DNA from: Variovorax sp. PBL-H6
GTDB taxonomy: Bacteria; Pseudomonadota; Gammaproteobacteria; Burkholderiales; Burkholderiaceae_C
Assembly: GCF_901827155.1 (NCBI RefSeq)
Contig: NZ_LR594659.1
Span: 3,410,001-3,474,000 of the forward strand
Direction of reading: 5' to 3'
DNA length: 64,000 nucleotides
Numbering within the stretch: position 1 is the first letter of the stretch; every line of letters starts with the position of its first letter. The notes beneath the pieces are model-generated. The model saw only the letters and a list, made by a program, of their open reading frames with translations. It ran no database searches and was not told the DNA's origin. This document shows, one piece after another, positions 31,692 to 40,506 of this stretch. The position numbers and the translations under genes are program-made.

Positions 31692-32909
31692 TCAGCTCGC
31701 GCCGCGCACCACGGCGATCTGCGTGCGCGCGCCACCTTTGTAGGTGTAGATCGTCAGCGCGCCGTTCTTGATGTCGCCCTTCTCGTCGAAGGCGATCGGG
31801 CCGGTCACGCCCTTGTACTGGATCTTGCCGAGCTCCGGCAGGTATTTCTCCGGATCGGAAGAACCGGCCTTGACCATGGCCTCTGCGAGCACGTTGACCG
31901 CGTCGTACACGTACGGCGCGTAGATCTGCACATCGACGCCGTTCTTCGCCTTGAACTTGGTCTTGAAGTCCTCCAGCGGCTGCTTGAAGTCGCCCTCGAC
32001 GCCGCCGGCTTCCGCGCAGACCACCATGTCTTCGCCGATCGCATCGCCGGCCAGCTTGGCCAGCTCGCCGGTGCACAGGCCGTCGCCGCCCATGAACTTG
32101 ACGTTCAGGCCGAGCTGCTTGACCTGCTTGAGCATCGGGCCGCCCACGGCGTCCATGCCGCCGAAGAAGAGCACGTCGGGCTTGGCGCCCTTGAGCTTCG
32201 TCAGGATGGCGTTGAAGTCGGTCGATTTGTCGGTGGTGAACTCATGGCCGACGATCGTTCCGCCGGCGGCCTTGACGGCCTTCTCGAACTCTTCGGCGAC
32301 GCCCTGGCCATAGGCGGTACGGTCGTCGATCACGGCGATGTTCTTGCCCTTGAGCGTGTCGACCGCGTACTTGCCCAGCGTGCCGCCGAGCTGCGTGTCG
32401 TCAGCCACCACGCGGAAGGTGGTCTTGAAGCCCTGCCGGGTGTACTTGGGGTTGGTCGCCGATGGCGAGACCTGCGGAATGCCGGCGTCGCTGTAGAGCT
32501 TGGAAGCTGGGATGGTCGTGCCCGAGTTGAGGTGGCCAACGATGCCGTTGACCTTGCTGTCGACCAGCTTCTGGGCGACCGCGGTGCCCTGCTTCGGATC
32601 GGCGGCATCGTCCTCGGCCAGCAGCTCGAACTTGGCGACCTTGTCGCCGATCTTGAGGCCCTTGGCGTTCAGGTCCTCGATGGCCATGCGCGCGCCGAGC
32701 TCGTTGTCCTTGCCGAGGTGGGCGATGGCGCCGCTGGTCGGACCGACGTGACCGATCTTGACCACCAATGCATCGGCCGGAGGAGCCGCGGGTGCAGGTG
32801 CTGCCGCCGTGGGCGCAGGTGCAGTCGCCGGTGCCGCTGCTTCTTCCTTCTTGCCACAAGCCACGAGCGTGAGTGCCGCGAGCGCGACTGCAGACCATTT
32901 CAATTGCAT
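31692..32909 (-). CDS. Branched-chain amino acid ABC transporter substrate-binding lipoprotein (LivJ type)
   Basis: The 405-residue protein begins MQLKWSAVALAALTLVACGK, a lipoprotein signal with lipobox LVAC. An Ala/Pro-rich linker and a type I periplasmic-binding domain (VKIGHVGPTSGAIAHLGKDN, GIVGHLNSGTTIPASKLYSD, NIAVIDDRTAYGQGVAEEF) follow. This is the Leu/Ile/Val-binding protein family, feeding Liv-type permeases located elsewhere. The start at 32909 has an AGGTTCCTC sequence upstream on its strand. The gene is flanked by a terminator and stands alone. Confidence 0.92.
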   Translation of the reverse strand: MQLKWSAVALAALTLVACGKKEEAAAPATAPAPTAAAPAPAAPPADALVVKIGHVGPTSGAIAHLGKDNELGARMAIEDLNAKGLKIGDKVAKFELLAEDDAADPKQGTAVAQKLVDSKVNGIVGHLNSGTTIPASKLYSDAGIPQVSPSATNPKYTRQGFKTTFRVVADDTQLGGTLGKYAVDTLKGKNIAVIDDRTAYGQGVAEEFEKAVKAAGGTIVGHEFTTDKSTDFNAILTKLKGAKPDVLFFGGMDAVGGPMLKQVKQLGLNVKFMGGDGLCTGELAKLAGDAIGEDMVVCAEAGGVEGDFKQPLEDFKTKFKAKNGVDVQIYAPYVYDAVNVLAEAMVKAGSSDPEKYLPELGKIQYKGVTGPIAFDEKGDIKNGALTIYTYKGGARTQIAVVRGAS

Positions 32910-33046
32910 GAGGAACCTCCAAGTATTGGTGGAAAAGAACACTAGATACACGGCCTTTTGATCCGAGCGCGAACCCTCAGCAAGTTTCACGCCGCAGACC
33001 CTCAGCGCCTCGCGCCTTCGACCTGGCGCGCAGTGTAGCCCAAGGA

Positions 33047-33442
33047 TCAGGGGCGAAAAGGTGGCGTTGACCCTGTGTTGTCGGACAGCTCCTGGGCGAG
33101 TGCTTGGCTCACCAGCTCGCGCAGCACCGTTTCGATTTCGTCGCGCAGGCGCGGGATCATGTTGTCGAGCTGTTGCTGAACGGCGGCTGACACCGTGTCG
33201 CTCAGGCGCTCCTCCAGAGCGAGATCGACACGTTGCAGCACGCGATGCAGCAGTTGCTCCTCGACCCGGAACGCATCGGCGTCCGACAGCAGGGCCTGCG
33301 GACCGAGAGCAACGGCCTGCGAAGGGTCCGCGATGGCGGCAGGCTCGGGAGTCGGCTGGCTCGCGGGGACAGACTCGCCCGGCACCTCGAGCACGGTGGT
33401 GAGCGTGGGCACGAAGCGTGGCGGGGTACGGCCGGACGTCAC
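33047..33442 (-). CDS. Conserved hypothetical protein downstream of holC
   Basis: The 131-residue protein has a Pro/Ala-rich, disordered N-terminus and a C-terminal helical domain (EEQLLHRVLQRVDLALEERL, VQQQLDNMIPRLRDEIETVL). It overlaps the holC stop by four bases. Similar proteins follow holC in other Burkholderiales. The coiled-coil-like domain suggests oligomer formation; no function is known to me. Confidence 0.7.
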   Translation of the reverse strand: MTSGRTPPRFVPTLTTVLEVPGESVPASQPTPEPAAIADPSQAVALGPQALLSDADAFRVEEQLLHRVLQRVDLALEERLSDTVSAAVQQQLDNMIPRLRDEIETVLRELVSQALAQELSDNTGSTPPFRP

Positions 33443-33876
33443 GCTGCACTCCCCGCGAAGTCGTGGCGCTGGATTGCATAGCCGCGGTCTGCGTAGTGCC
33501 GCCAGCGCGTGCGGCCGGCCAGCCGGTCGACGTCGTCGGCGCTCACGATGTCGATCAGCCGATCGAAGCGTTCGAAGCCGCCTGGCACTGCGTGACCCAG
33601 GTTCACGAGCACCTGGCGGTGCGGCAGCGGCGCATCACCGCTCTCGGCCAGCACCACCGGCGAGCGTGCGAGCGTGTGAGGCTCGCCATCGCTGCGGCAG
33701 TGGGCGATGAACTCCGCCGGTGCGAAGGTCCAGAGCGCGAGATCGACCGCTTCCAGCATCGGCAGATCGGCGACCACCACCACGCGCGCGCCACGCGCAC
33801 CCACGGCCTTGCGTAGCAACCGGCAGGCGTAGTTCACCTTGTCCTGCGTGTTGAAGTGGAAGTCGATCTCGGTCAT
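33439..33876 (-). CDS. holC: DNA polymerase III chi subunit
   Basis: The 145-residue protein starts MTEIDFHFNTQDKVNYACRL and contains VVVVADLPMLEAVDLALW, the FIAHCR motif and LPHRQVLVNL, all typical of chi. Chi is part of the clamp-loader assembly and links it to single-strand binding protein. The gene lies five bases after pepA, the conserved pepA-holC pair. Confidence 0.93.
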   Translation of the reverse strand: MTEIDFHFNTQDKVNYACRLLRKAVGARGARVVVVADLPMLEAVDLALWTFAPAEFIAHCRSDGEPHTLARSPVVLAESGDAPLPHRQVLVNLGHAVPGGFERFDRLIDIVSADDVDRLAGRTRWRHYADRGYAIQRHDFAGSAA

Positions 33877-33881
33877 GGCCG

Positions 33882-35375
33882 TTACCGAGGCTTGGCGTGC
33901 TTGCGGGCCTTGCGCGGCACCGGCTGGGCGGCGCCTTGGCGAGCCCGCTCCAGCAGATACGACAGCAGCAGGCCGACAGGCCTTCCGGTGGCGCCCTTGG
34001 CAGCCCCGCTCTTCCACGCGGTGCCCGCGATGTCCAGGTGCGCCCAGGGAAAGTCGCCCGCGAAGCGCTGCAGGAACTTGGCGGCAGTAACCGCGCCGCC
34101 GGCGCGGCCGGCAACGTTCGCGACATCCGCGAAATTGGTCTTGAGGCCCTCGGCGTAGTCCTCGTCGAGCGGCATGCGCCAGCAGCGGTCCTGCGATGCC
34201 TCCCCGGCCGCCAGCAGCGCGTCGGCCAGCGCATCGTCGGTGGCGAAGAGGCCGCTGCGCACGCCGCCCAGCGCCACCACGCAAGCGCCGGTCAGCGTGG
34301 CGATGTCGACCACCACGGCGGGATCGAAGCGCTTGGCGTAGGTCAGCGCGTCGCACAGGATCAGGCGCCCCTCTGCATCGGTGTTGAGGATCTCGATGGT
34401 CTGCCCGCTCATGCTGGTGATCACGTCGCCGGGCTTGATCGCGCGGCCGTCGTTCATGTTCTCGCAGGTCGGGATCAGCCCCACGACGTTGAGCGCAGGG
34501 CGGATCTCGGCGAGCGCGCGGAACACGCCCAGCACGCTGGCGGCGCCGCACATGTCGAACTTCATTTCGTCCATCTCGGCTGCCGGCTTGAGCGAGACGC
34601 CGCCGGTGTCGAAGGTGATGCCCTTGCCCACCAGCACCACCGGCGCCTCATCCTTGGGCGCGCCCTGATAACGCAGCACGATGAAACGCAGCGGCTCGGC
34701 CGAGCCCTGCGCCACTGCGCTGAACGCGCCCATGCCGAGCTTCTGGACCTCCTTCGGCCCCAGCACCTCGCACTTCAGCTGCGGCGCGGCGGCGAGCTTC
34801 TGCGCGGCCTCGGCCAGCATCGCGGGGGTGCAGTGGTTGCCCGGCCGGTTGGCCCATTCCTTGGCCAGCTCGATGCCCGCGACCGTGGCTGCGGCCTCGT
34901 CGAAGCCCTCCCGCAGCGCCGCCGAATCGGCCACGCCGAAGCTCAGTTGGCGAATTGAGCGTGGCTCGGGCTTGGACTTGGTGGCGGTGTAGACATAGCT
35001 CGCGTCGGTCGCAGCGATGACCGCGCTGCGCAGTCCTGCCGCGTCGGTGGACTGGGCAAAGACGATCGCCACCCGCTTGGGGTCCGCTGCCTTGACCGCG
35101 GCGACGGCGGCCAGCACGGCGGTGCGCACCGAGGCAGGCTTGCCGTCGCCCACCGAGGCCAGCAGTACGCGCGTGGCTGCCACGCCCTGCGGACGGTACA
35201 AGGCCAGCAGCTTGCCGGCCTTGTCGCCCAGGTCGCCGGCCTTGCGGGCTTCGGCGATTAGCGTCGCGATCACATCCTTGGAGGGGGAGATTCCAGCTGC
35301 GGCGAGCACGATCAGCGCATCGCATTTCTCATTGGCAGCCTGGCTGGTGGAGAGGGTCTTGAGTTGAAAGTCCAT
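33882..35375 (-). CDS. pepA: Leucyl aminopeptidase (M17)
   Basis: The 497-residue protein has an N-terminal macro-like domain and a C-terminal M17 catalytic domain. Metal ligands and catalytic residues are in VGKGITFDTGGVSLKP, the MKFDMCGAA block and NTDAEGRLILCDALTYA. The active-site Arg follows in that block. It removes N-terminal residues from peptides in the cytoplasm and in enterobacteria also binds DNA. The start at 35375 lies only 21 bases from the divergent lptF start. Confidence 0.96.
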   Translation of the reverse strand: MDFQLKTLSTSQAANEKCDALIVLAAAGISPSKDVIATLIAEARKAGDLGDKAGKLLALYRPQGVAATRVLLASVGDGKPASVRTAVLAAVAAVKAADPKRVAIVFAQSTDAAGLRSAVIAATDASYVYTATKSKPEPRSIRQLSFGVADSAALREGFDEAAATVAGIELAKEWANRPGNHCTPAMLAEAAQKLAAAPQLKCEVLGPKEVQKLGMGAFSAVAQGSAEPLRFIVLRYQGAPKDEAPVVLVGKGITFDTGGVSLKPAAEMDEMKFDMCGAASVLGVFRALAEIRPALNVVGLIPTCENMNDGRAIKPGDVITSMSGQTIEILNTDAEGRLILCDALTYAKRFDPAVVVDIATLTGACVVALGGVRSGLFATDDALADALLAAGEASQDRCWRMPLDEDYAEGLKTNFADVANVAGRAGGAVTAAKFLQRFAGDFPWAHLDIAGTAWKSGAAKGATGRPVGLLLSYLLERARQGAAQPVPRKARKHAKPR

Positions 35376-35396
35376 AATCCTTTTTTTCCCTCGACG

Positions 35397-36506
35397 ATGT
35401 TATTCCATTCCTCCATACGCAAGGAGCTGTCGCGCAGCTTCGGAGCCACGCTGGTCGTGCTGATCACCATCGTGATGACCATGATGCTGATCCGCACGCT
35501 CGGCCTGGCGGCCCGGGGCAGCGTGAACCCCTCCGAGGTCTTTCTGGTGATGACCTACACGGTGCTCGGCTACATGCCCACCATCCTGAGCCTCAGCCTT
35601 TTCGTCTCCATCGTGGGCACGCTGTCGCGCATGTACCGCGACAGCGAGATGGTGATCTGGTTCTCCAGCGGTCGCGGCCTTGCCGAATTCGCGCCACCGC
35701 TGTTCCGTTTCGCATGGCCGATCCTCCTGCTGATTGCCGTGTTCGCGCTGGTCGGCTGGCCCTGGGCCAACTCGCAGACGCAGGGCATGCGGGACCAGTA
35801 CCAGCGCCGCAGCGACATCGAACGCGTGGCGCCCGGCGAGTTCCGCGAGTCGGCCGGGCGCCTGCGGGTGTTCTTCATCGACAAGGACACGCCCGACAGC
35901 GCAACGGCCAGCAATGTGTTCATTTCCTCGCTCGAGCGGGGCTTGCAGATCATCACCTCTGCGCAAAGCGGCCGCATCGAGAGCATCGGCGACTCGCGCT
36001 ACCTGATGCTGAGCAATGGACAGCGGCTCGAACGCCCGCTGCTGCCCGGGGAACTCAAGATCAGCGAGTTCCGCAGCTACGGCGCCAAGGTCGGCAGCGG
36101 CATCGATCCCTCCGATGGCGCGGCGCCGCTGCGCGCCAAGACGACCCTGAACCTGATTCGAGAGCCCAGCGTGGCTGCTAACGGCGAGGTGGCCTGGCGC
36201 ATCGGCATGGTGCTGGCGGCCATCAACTTCGTGCTGCTCGCGCTGACCGTGTCGAGCGCGAATCCCCGCGTGGGTCGCAGCGGGAACCTGCTTTTTGCCC
36301 TCTGCGCCTTCGTCCTCTACTACAACCTGCTCAATCTCGGCCAGAACTGGGTCAGCATGGGCCGCTACAGCATGGGCGGCTTCATGCTGGCGCTGCATGG
36401 CGGCGCGCTGGGACTCGCCCTGCTCTGGCTCGCCAAACGCCATTTCAACTGGAGCTGGCGCCCGTTCCCCGTTCGCAGCCGGTCGCCGGCGAGTTCCGAA
36501 ACGTGA
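35397..36506 (+). CDS. lptF: LPS export ABC transporter permease LptF
   Basis: A 369-residue inner-membrane protein with three N-terminal membrane segments, a large periplasmic beta-jellyroll domain (about 110-270) and three C-terminal segments. Typical blocks are MLFHSSIRKELSRSFGATLV, GYMPTILSLSLFVSIVGTLS and the WAYRIG-like EVAWRIGMVLAAIN. With LptG and LptB it extracts lipopolysaccharide from the inner membrane. ATG 35397 is the start; the first membrane helix follows directly. It overlaps lptG by four bases. Confidence 0.94.
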   Translation: MLFHSSIRKELSRSFGATLVVLITIVMTMMLIRTLGLAARGSVNPSEVFLVMTYTVLGYMPTILSLSLFVSIVGTLSRMYRDSEMVIWFSSGRGLAEFAPPLFRFAWPILLLIAVFALVGWPWANSQTQGMRDQYQRRSDIERVAPGEFRESAGRLRVFFIDKDTPDSATASNVFISSLERGLQIITSAQSGRIESIGDSRYLMLSNGQRLERPLLPGELKISEFRSYGAKVGSGIDPSDGAAPLRAKTTLNLIREPSVAANGEVAWRIGMVLAAINFVLLALTVSSANPRVGRSGNLLFALCAFVLYYNLLNLGQNWVSMGRYSMGGFMLALHGGALGLALLWLAKRHFNWSWRPFPVRSRSPASSET

Positions 36507-37609
36507 AAACCATTCGCCGACTGATCTACGTCGAGGTGCTGAAGGCGGTGGCCTTCGTGACCTTGGGCTTCCTGAGCCTGTTCTTCTTCTTCGACTTCGT
36601 CGATGAGCTGCAGTCCATCGGCCAGCCTGGCACCCTGGGCTACGGCGCTGCCCAGGCCCTGATGTACGTCGCCCTGCTCATCCCGAGCCACCTTTACGAG
36701 CTGCTGCCGATCGCGGTGCTGATCGGCACCATCTTCGTGATGGCACGGCTGGCGCAGAGCTCCGAGTACACGATCCTGCGCACCAGCGGCCTCGGCCCAT
36801 GGCGCGCGCTGCGCACGCTGCTCGTGCTGGGCCTCGGCTTCGTGTTCCTGACCTTCGCGGTAGGCGACTATGTCTCGCCGGCTTCAGACCGCACCGCCCA
36901 GTTGCTGAAGTCGCGCTACCAGGGCACTTTTTCGATGGTGGGCTACACCGGCGCGTGGCTCAGGGAGAAACAGGGCGACAAGTCCTATGCGGTGAACGTG
37001 GCCTCGATCTCGCGCAACGGCACGCTGAAGGATCTGCGCATCTTCGAGTTCGGCGCCAAGGGCCTGCTGGTCTCTCACACCTCCGCCTCACAGGCGCACA
37101 TCTCCAATGGCATGTGGACGCTGATCGGCGTCGAGCAGCAGCAGTACGACACGGGCAATGCCGACAAGGCCCGCGTCACCACCACGCAAACCCCCGTCGT
37201 GAACTGGCCGACCTCACTCACCAACGAAATGGTGTCGGTCGCGCTGCTGCGGCCCGACCGCATGCGCACGATCGACCTGTTCGAATACATCCAGCACCTC
37301 GATGCCAACGGACAGACCGCACAGCGCTACGAAATCGAGTTTTGGCGCAAGGTTTTCTATCCGTTGTCGTGCCTTGTGATGGTGGTGCTCGCCCTGCCCT
37401 TCGCCTACCTGCATTTCCGCCAGGCCGGAATCACCGCATACGTGTTCGGCGGCGTGATGATCGGCATCAGCTTCTTCCTGCTGAACAACGTGTTCGGCTA
37501 CCTCGGCAACTTGAGCAACTGGTGGCCCTGGATCACGGCCGCGGCCCCTGGTTTGATCTATTCGGTGATGTCGCTGGCGGCCTTCACCTGGCTGGTGCTG
37601 CGGCGCTAG
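36503..37609 (+). CDS. lptG: LPS export ABC transporter permease LptG
   Basis: A 368-residue protein with the same layout as LptF: MKTIRRLIYVEVLKAVAFVT, three membrane segments, a periplasmic domain and three C-terminal segments ending AFTWLVLRR. The EFWRKVFYPLSCLVMVVLAL block is the LptG coupling-helix region. It is translationally coupled to lptF. The neighbouring divergent pepA gene is a widely conserved arrangement in proteobacteria. Confidence 0.94.
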   Translation: MKTIRRLIYVEVLKAVAFVTLGFLSLFFFFDFVDELQSIGQPGTLGYGAAQALMYVALLIPSHLYELLPIAVLIGTIFVMARLAQSSEYTILRTSGLGPWRALRTLLVLGLGFVFLTFAVGDYVSPASDRTAQLLKSRYQGTFSMVGYTGAWLREKQGDKSYAVNVASISRNGTLKDLRIFEFGAKGLLVSHTSASQAHISNGMWTLIGVEQQQYDTGNADKARVTTTQTPVVNWPTSLTNEMVSVALLRPDRMRTIDLFEYIQHLDANGQTAQRYEIEFWRKVFYPLSCLVMVVLALPFAYLHFRQAGITAYVFGGVMIGISFFLLNNVFGYLGNLSNWWPWITAAAPGLIYSVMSLAAFTWLVLRR

Positions 37610-37617
37610 GGGCGCGC

Positions 37618-37989
37618 ATGCAGAAACGCGGTCTCGGCATCGTGCTGCTCGCGCACGGCTCGCGCGATATCCGCTGGCGAGCGCCGGTCGAAGCCGTGGC
37701 GCGGCGGGTTGCCGATCGCGACGCGTCGGTCGAGGTACGCTGCGCTTACCTCGAGCTGTCGCAGCCCGACCTGAAAACCGCCGTGGCCGATCTGGTCGCC
37801 GGTGGCGCACAGGCGGTGCGCATCATGCCGCTCTTCCTCGGCATGGGGAAGCATCTGCGCGAAGACCTGCCGCGCCTGCTCGAAGAAGTGCGCGCACTGC
37901 ACCCGCAGGTGCCGGTGGAACTGACACCTTCCGTCGGCGAAGAGCCCGAGGTGCTCGAACTCTTGGCGCGGCTCGCACTCGGATCCTGA
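37618..37989 (+). CDS. cbiX: CbiX/SirB-type chelatase
   Basis: The 123-residue protein begins MQKRGLGIVLLAHGSRDIRW, the chelatase HGSR motif with the metal-binding histidine, and has the second half motif ARIMPLFLGMGKHL. This is the small single-domain form that inserts cobalt or iron into sirohydrochlorin for cobalamin or siroheme. The adjacent CysB-type regulator makes siroheme for sulfite reductase the more likely use. It starts eight bases after lptG. Confidence 0.87.
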   Translation: MQKRGLGIVLLAHGSRDIRWRAPVEAVARRVADRDASVEVRCAYLELSQPDLKTAVADLVAGGAQAVRIMPLFLGMGKHLREDLPRLLEEVRALHPQVPVELTPSVGEEPEVLELLARLALGS

Positions 37990-38020
37990 AGCTTCGATGC
38001 TTTCGATAGACTGAGAAGGC

Positions 38021-38054
38021 ATAATAAATTCGGAAATAAGACGGAATTTGTTAT
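38021..38054. promoter_or_regulatory. Likely autoregulatory operator of the CysB-type gene
   Basis: Eleven-base arms ATAATAAATTC and GAATTTGTTAT (10 of 11 matching) are separated by 12 bases. The right arm runs into the ATG at 38,053. An AT-rich inverted repeat over the start region is where a LysR-type repressor of its own gene would bind. Confidence 0.6.
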
Positions 38055-38994
38055 GAATCTTCATCAGTTCAGGTTCGTGCAGGAGGCGGTACGTCGCAAC
38101 CTCAACCTGACCGAGGCGGCCAAGGCGTTGCACACCTCCCAGCCCGGTGTATCCAAGGCGATCATCGAACTCGAGGAAGAACTCGGCGTCGAGATCTTCG
38201 CTCGCCACGGCAAGCGCCTGAAGCGGGTGACCGAGCCGGGCCAGCACGTGCTCGCGAGCATCGAGCTCATCATGCGCGAGGTGGGCAACCTCAAGCGCAT
38301 CGGGGAACAGTTCAGCGCGCAGGACAGCGGCACCCTCTCGATCGCCACCACCCACACGCAGGCCCGCTACGTGCTGCCGGTCCCGGTGGCCAGGCTGCGC
38401 GAGGCCTACCCCAAGGTCAATGTGAGCCTGCATCAGGGCTCGCCCGACCAGGTGGCGCGGATGGTGATGGACGAGATCGCCGAGGTCGGCATCGCCACCG
38501 AGTCGCTCGCGGACTACACGGATCTCGTGACTCTCCCCTGCTATGAGTGGCAGCACGTACTGGTGCTCCCCAAGAGCCATCCGCTGGCGGACAAGGAGCG
38601 CATCCATCTCGAGGACCTCGCGGCCGAGCCCATCATCACCTATCACCCCTCCTTCACCGGACGCACGCGCATCGACCATGCCTTCGCTCAGAAGAAGCTC
38701 GCGCCGCGCATTGCGCTGGAGGCGATTGACTCTGACGTGATCAAGACTTACGTACGCCTCGGCCTGGGCGTCGGTATCGTGGCCGAGATGGCGGTGCGCG
38801 ACGACTCCAACGCGGACCTGGTGGTGCGGCCGATGGGCCATCTGTTCGGCACCAACATCGCGCGTGTGGCCTTCAAGCGGAGCGCCTATCTACGCAATTT
38901 CGTCTTCAAATTTGCCGAGCTGCTGTCGGACCGGCTCGACCGCAACCTGATCGCCAAGGCACTGGCTGGTCACAACCAGGACTACGAACTGTGA
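38053..38994 (+). CDS. cysB: CysB-type LysR transcriptional regulator
   Basis: The 313-residue protein starts MNLHQFRFVQEAVRRNLNLT with a LysR winged helix containing AAKALHTSQPGVSKAIIELE, the CysB recognition helix. The effector domain has the TTHTQARYVLP motif of the CysB group, which senses acetylserine and sulfate/thiosulfate. It controls sulfur assimilation genes. The operator-like inverted repeat at its own start suggests autoregulation. Confidence 0.92.
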   Translation: MNLHQFRFVQEAVRRNLNLTEAAKALHTSQPGVSKAIIELEEELGVEIFARHGKRLKRVTEPGQHVLASIELIMREVGNLKRIGEQFSAQDSGTLSIATTHTQARYVLPVPVARLREAYPKVNVSLHQGSPDQVARMVMDEIAEVGIATESLADYTDLVTLPCYEWQHVLVLPKSHPLADKERIHLEDLAAEPIITYHPSFTGRTRIDHAFAQKKLAPRIALEAIDSDVIKTYVRLGLGVGIVAEMAVRDDSNADLVVRPMGHLFGTNIARVAFKRSAYLRNFVFKFAELLSDRLDRNLIAKALAGHNQDYEL

Positions 38995-40157
38995 GCAATG
39001 CAACTGCCCGCACCCCCGACGTGCAGACCAAGCTGCCGAGCGTCGGCACCACGATCTTCACCGTGATGTCGGCGCTGGCCACCGAGAAGAACGCCGTCAA
39101 CCTCGGCCAGGGCTTCCCCGATTTCGAATGCGATCCCAAGCTGCTGGACGCGGTGACTGCCGCCATGGCCGCCGGCCACAACCAGTACCCGCCGATGCCC
39201 GGCATCCTGCCGCTGCGCGAGGCGATCGCCGCGAAAATCGAGGCGCTCTACGACCATCGCTACGACCCCGCGAGCGAGATCACCATCACCGCCGGCGCCA
39301 CGCAGGCCATCATCACCGCCATCCTTGCGGTGGTGCGTGCGGGCGACGAGGTGATCGTGCTCGAGCCCTGTTACGACAGCTACGCGCCCAATATCGAGCT
39401 GGCCGGAGGCACGGTCGTGCGGGTGCCGCTCACCCCCGGCACCTTCCGCCCCGACTTCGACAGGATTGCGGCGGCGCTCACGCCGCGCACGCGCGCGATC
39501 GTCGTCAACACACCGCACAACCCCAGCGCGACCGTGTGGACCGAGGCCGAGATGCGCCGGCTCGATGAGCTTCTCGCGCCGACCGACGTGCTGGTGATCA
39601 GCGACGAGGTTTACGAGCACATGGTCTACGCCGGCGCACGCCACGAGAGCGCGGCACGCTTCCCCGGCCTGGCGGCGCGCAGCTTCATCGTCAGCAGCTT
39701 CGGCAAGACCTACCACGTGACAGGCTGGAAGGTCGGCTATGTCGCGGCGCCGGCGCCGCTCACGGCCGAGTTCCGCAAGGTGCACCAGTTCAACGTGTTC
39801 ACCGTCAACACGCCGATGCAGCACGCGCTCGCCAGCTACATGGCCGACCCGGCGCCCTACCTGGAGCTGCCGGCCTTCTACCAGCGCAAGCGCGACCTCT
39901 TCGCCGAGGGACTGGCGAAGACCCGGTTCAAGCTGCTGCCGAGCGCCGGCACCTACTTCCAGTGCGTCGACATCCGCGAGGTCAGCGACTTGGGCGAAGC
40001 CGATTTCTGCCAGTGGCTCACCCGCGAGATCGGCGTTGCCGCCATCCCGCTGTCGGCCTTTTACGCTGAGGGCTTCGACCAGCGCGTGGTGCGCTTCTGC
40101 TTCGCCAAGAAAGACGAGACGCTCAGGACGGCGCTCGACCGGCTGGCCCGGCTCTGA
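38991..40157 (+). CDS. PLP-dependent aminotransferase (YbdL/methionine aminotransferase type)
   Basis: The 388-residue class I/II aminotransferase has NLGQGFPDFE at the start, NQYPPMPG, the cofactor-contact blocks ITAGATQAIITAIL and NTPHNPSATVW, and the PLP-lysine motif SSFGKTYHVTGWKVGYV. The pattern matches YbdL-like enzymes that prefer methionine and aromatic amino acids. It overlaps the regulator gene by four bases, consistent with a sulfur-metabolism link. Confidence 0.9.
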   Translation: MSNATARTPDVQTKLPSVGTTIFTVMSALATEKNAVNLGQGFPDFECDPKLLDAVTAAMAAGHNQYPPMPGILPLREAIAAKIEALYDHRYDPASEITITAGATQAIITAILAVVRAGDEVIVLEPCYDSYAPNIELAGGTVVRVPLTPGTFRPDFDRIAAALTPRTRAIVVNTPHNPSATVWTEAEMRRLDELLAPTDVLVISDEVYEHMVYAGARHESAARFPGLAARSFIVSSFGKTYHVTGWKVGYVAAPAPLTAEFRKVHQFNVFTVNTPMQHALASYMADPAPYLELPAFYQRKRDLFAEGLAKTRFKLLPSAGTYFQCVDIREVSDLGEADFCQWLTREIGVAAIPLSAFYAEGFDQRVVRFCFAKKDETLRTALDRLARL

Positions 40158-40266
40158 CACGAACGGTAGGAGAGTCCTGACCGGCAAAGGGCGCGCCTTC
40201 CGGCGGCAAAAAGCCCCGCTGGCAATGACCATGGGCTTCTCGGAACACAACACCAAGGAGTCATCC

Positions 40267-40425
40267 ATGTCGCTCTCGCTGATCCTGCTGATCGTCCTGA
40301 TCCTGCTGCTGGTAGGCGCTCTGCCGAGCTGGGGCTACAGCCGCAGCTGGGGCTACGGGCCGAGCGGCGGGCTGGGCCTGGTGGTGCTGGTGGTGATCGT
40401 GCTTCTCCTGATGGGGCGCATATAG
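40267..40425 (+). CDS. DUF3309 small membrane protein
   Basis: A 52-residue protein of two hydrophobic segments (SLSLILLIVLILLLVGALPS and LVVLVVIVLLLMGRI) joined by a Tyr/Trp/Gly/Ser-rich turn (WGYSRSWGYGPSGG), the DUF3309 pattern. The start follows AAGGAG. Such proteins are common in proteobacteria and of unknown role, possibly stress-related. Confidence 0.8.
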   Translation: MSLSLILLIVLILLLVGALPSWGYSRSWGYGPSGGLGLVVLVVIVLLLMGRI

Positions 40426-40463
40426 AAATGGAACGCGGCGCTAGCCAGCGCCGCATCGGCAAG

Positions 40464-40487
40464 GCCCACCACCGGTGGGCTTTTTTT
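40464..40487 (+). terminator. Terminator after DUF3309 gene
   Basis: A GCCCACC/GGTGGGC stem is followed by seven T residues. It also lies at the 3' end of the convergent hrpA gene. Confidence 0.88.
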
Positions 40488-40506
40488 CGCCCGCCGTCCC
40501 TGATTC

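Noticed and set aside
31530..32945. 471-codon plus-strand open frame
   Set aside because: Antisense to the branched-chain amino acid binding protein; no motif, typical mirror composition.
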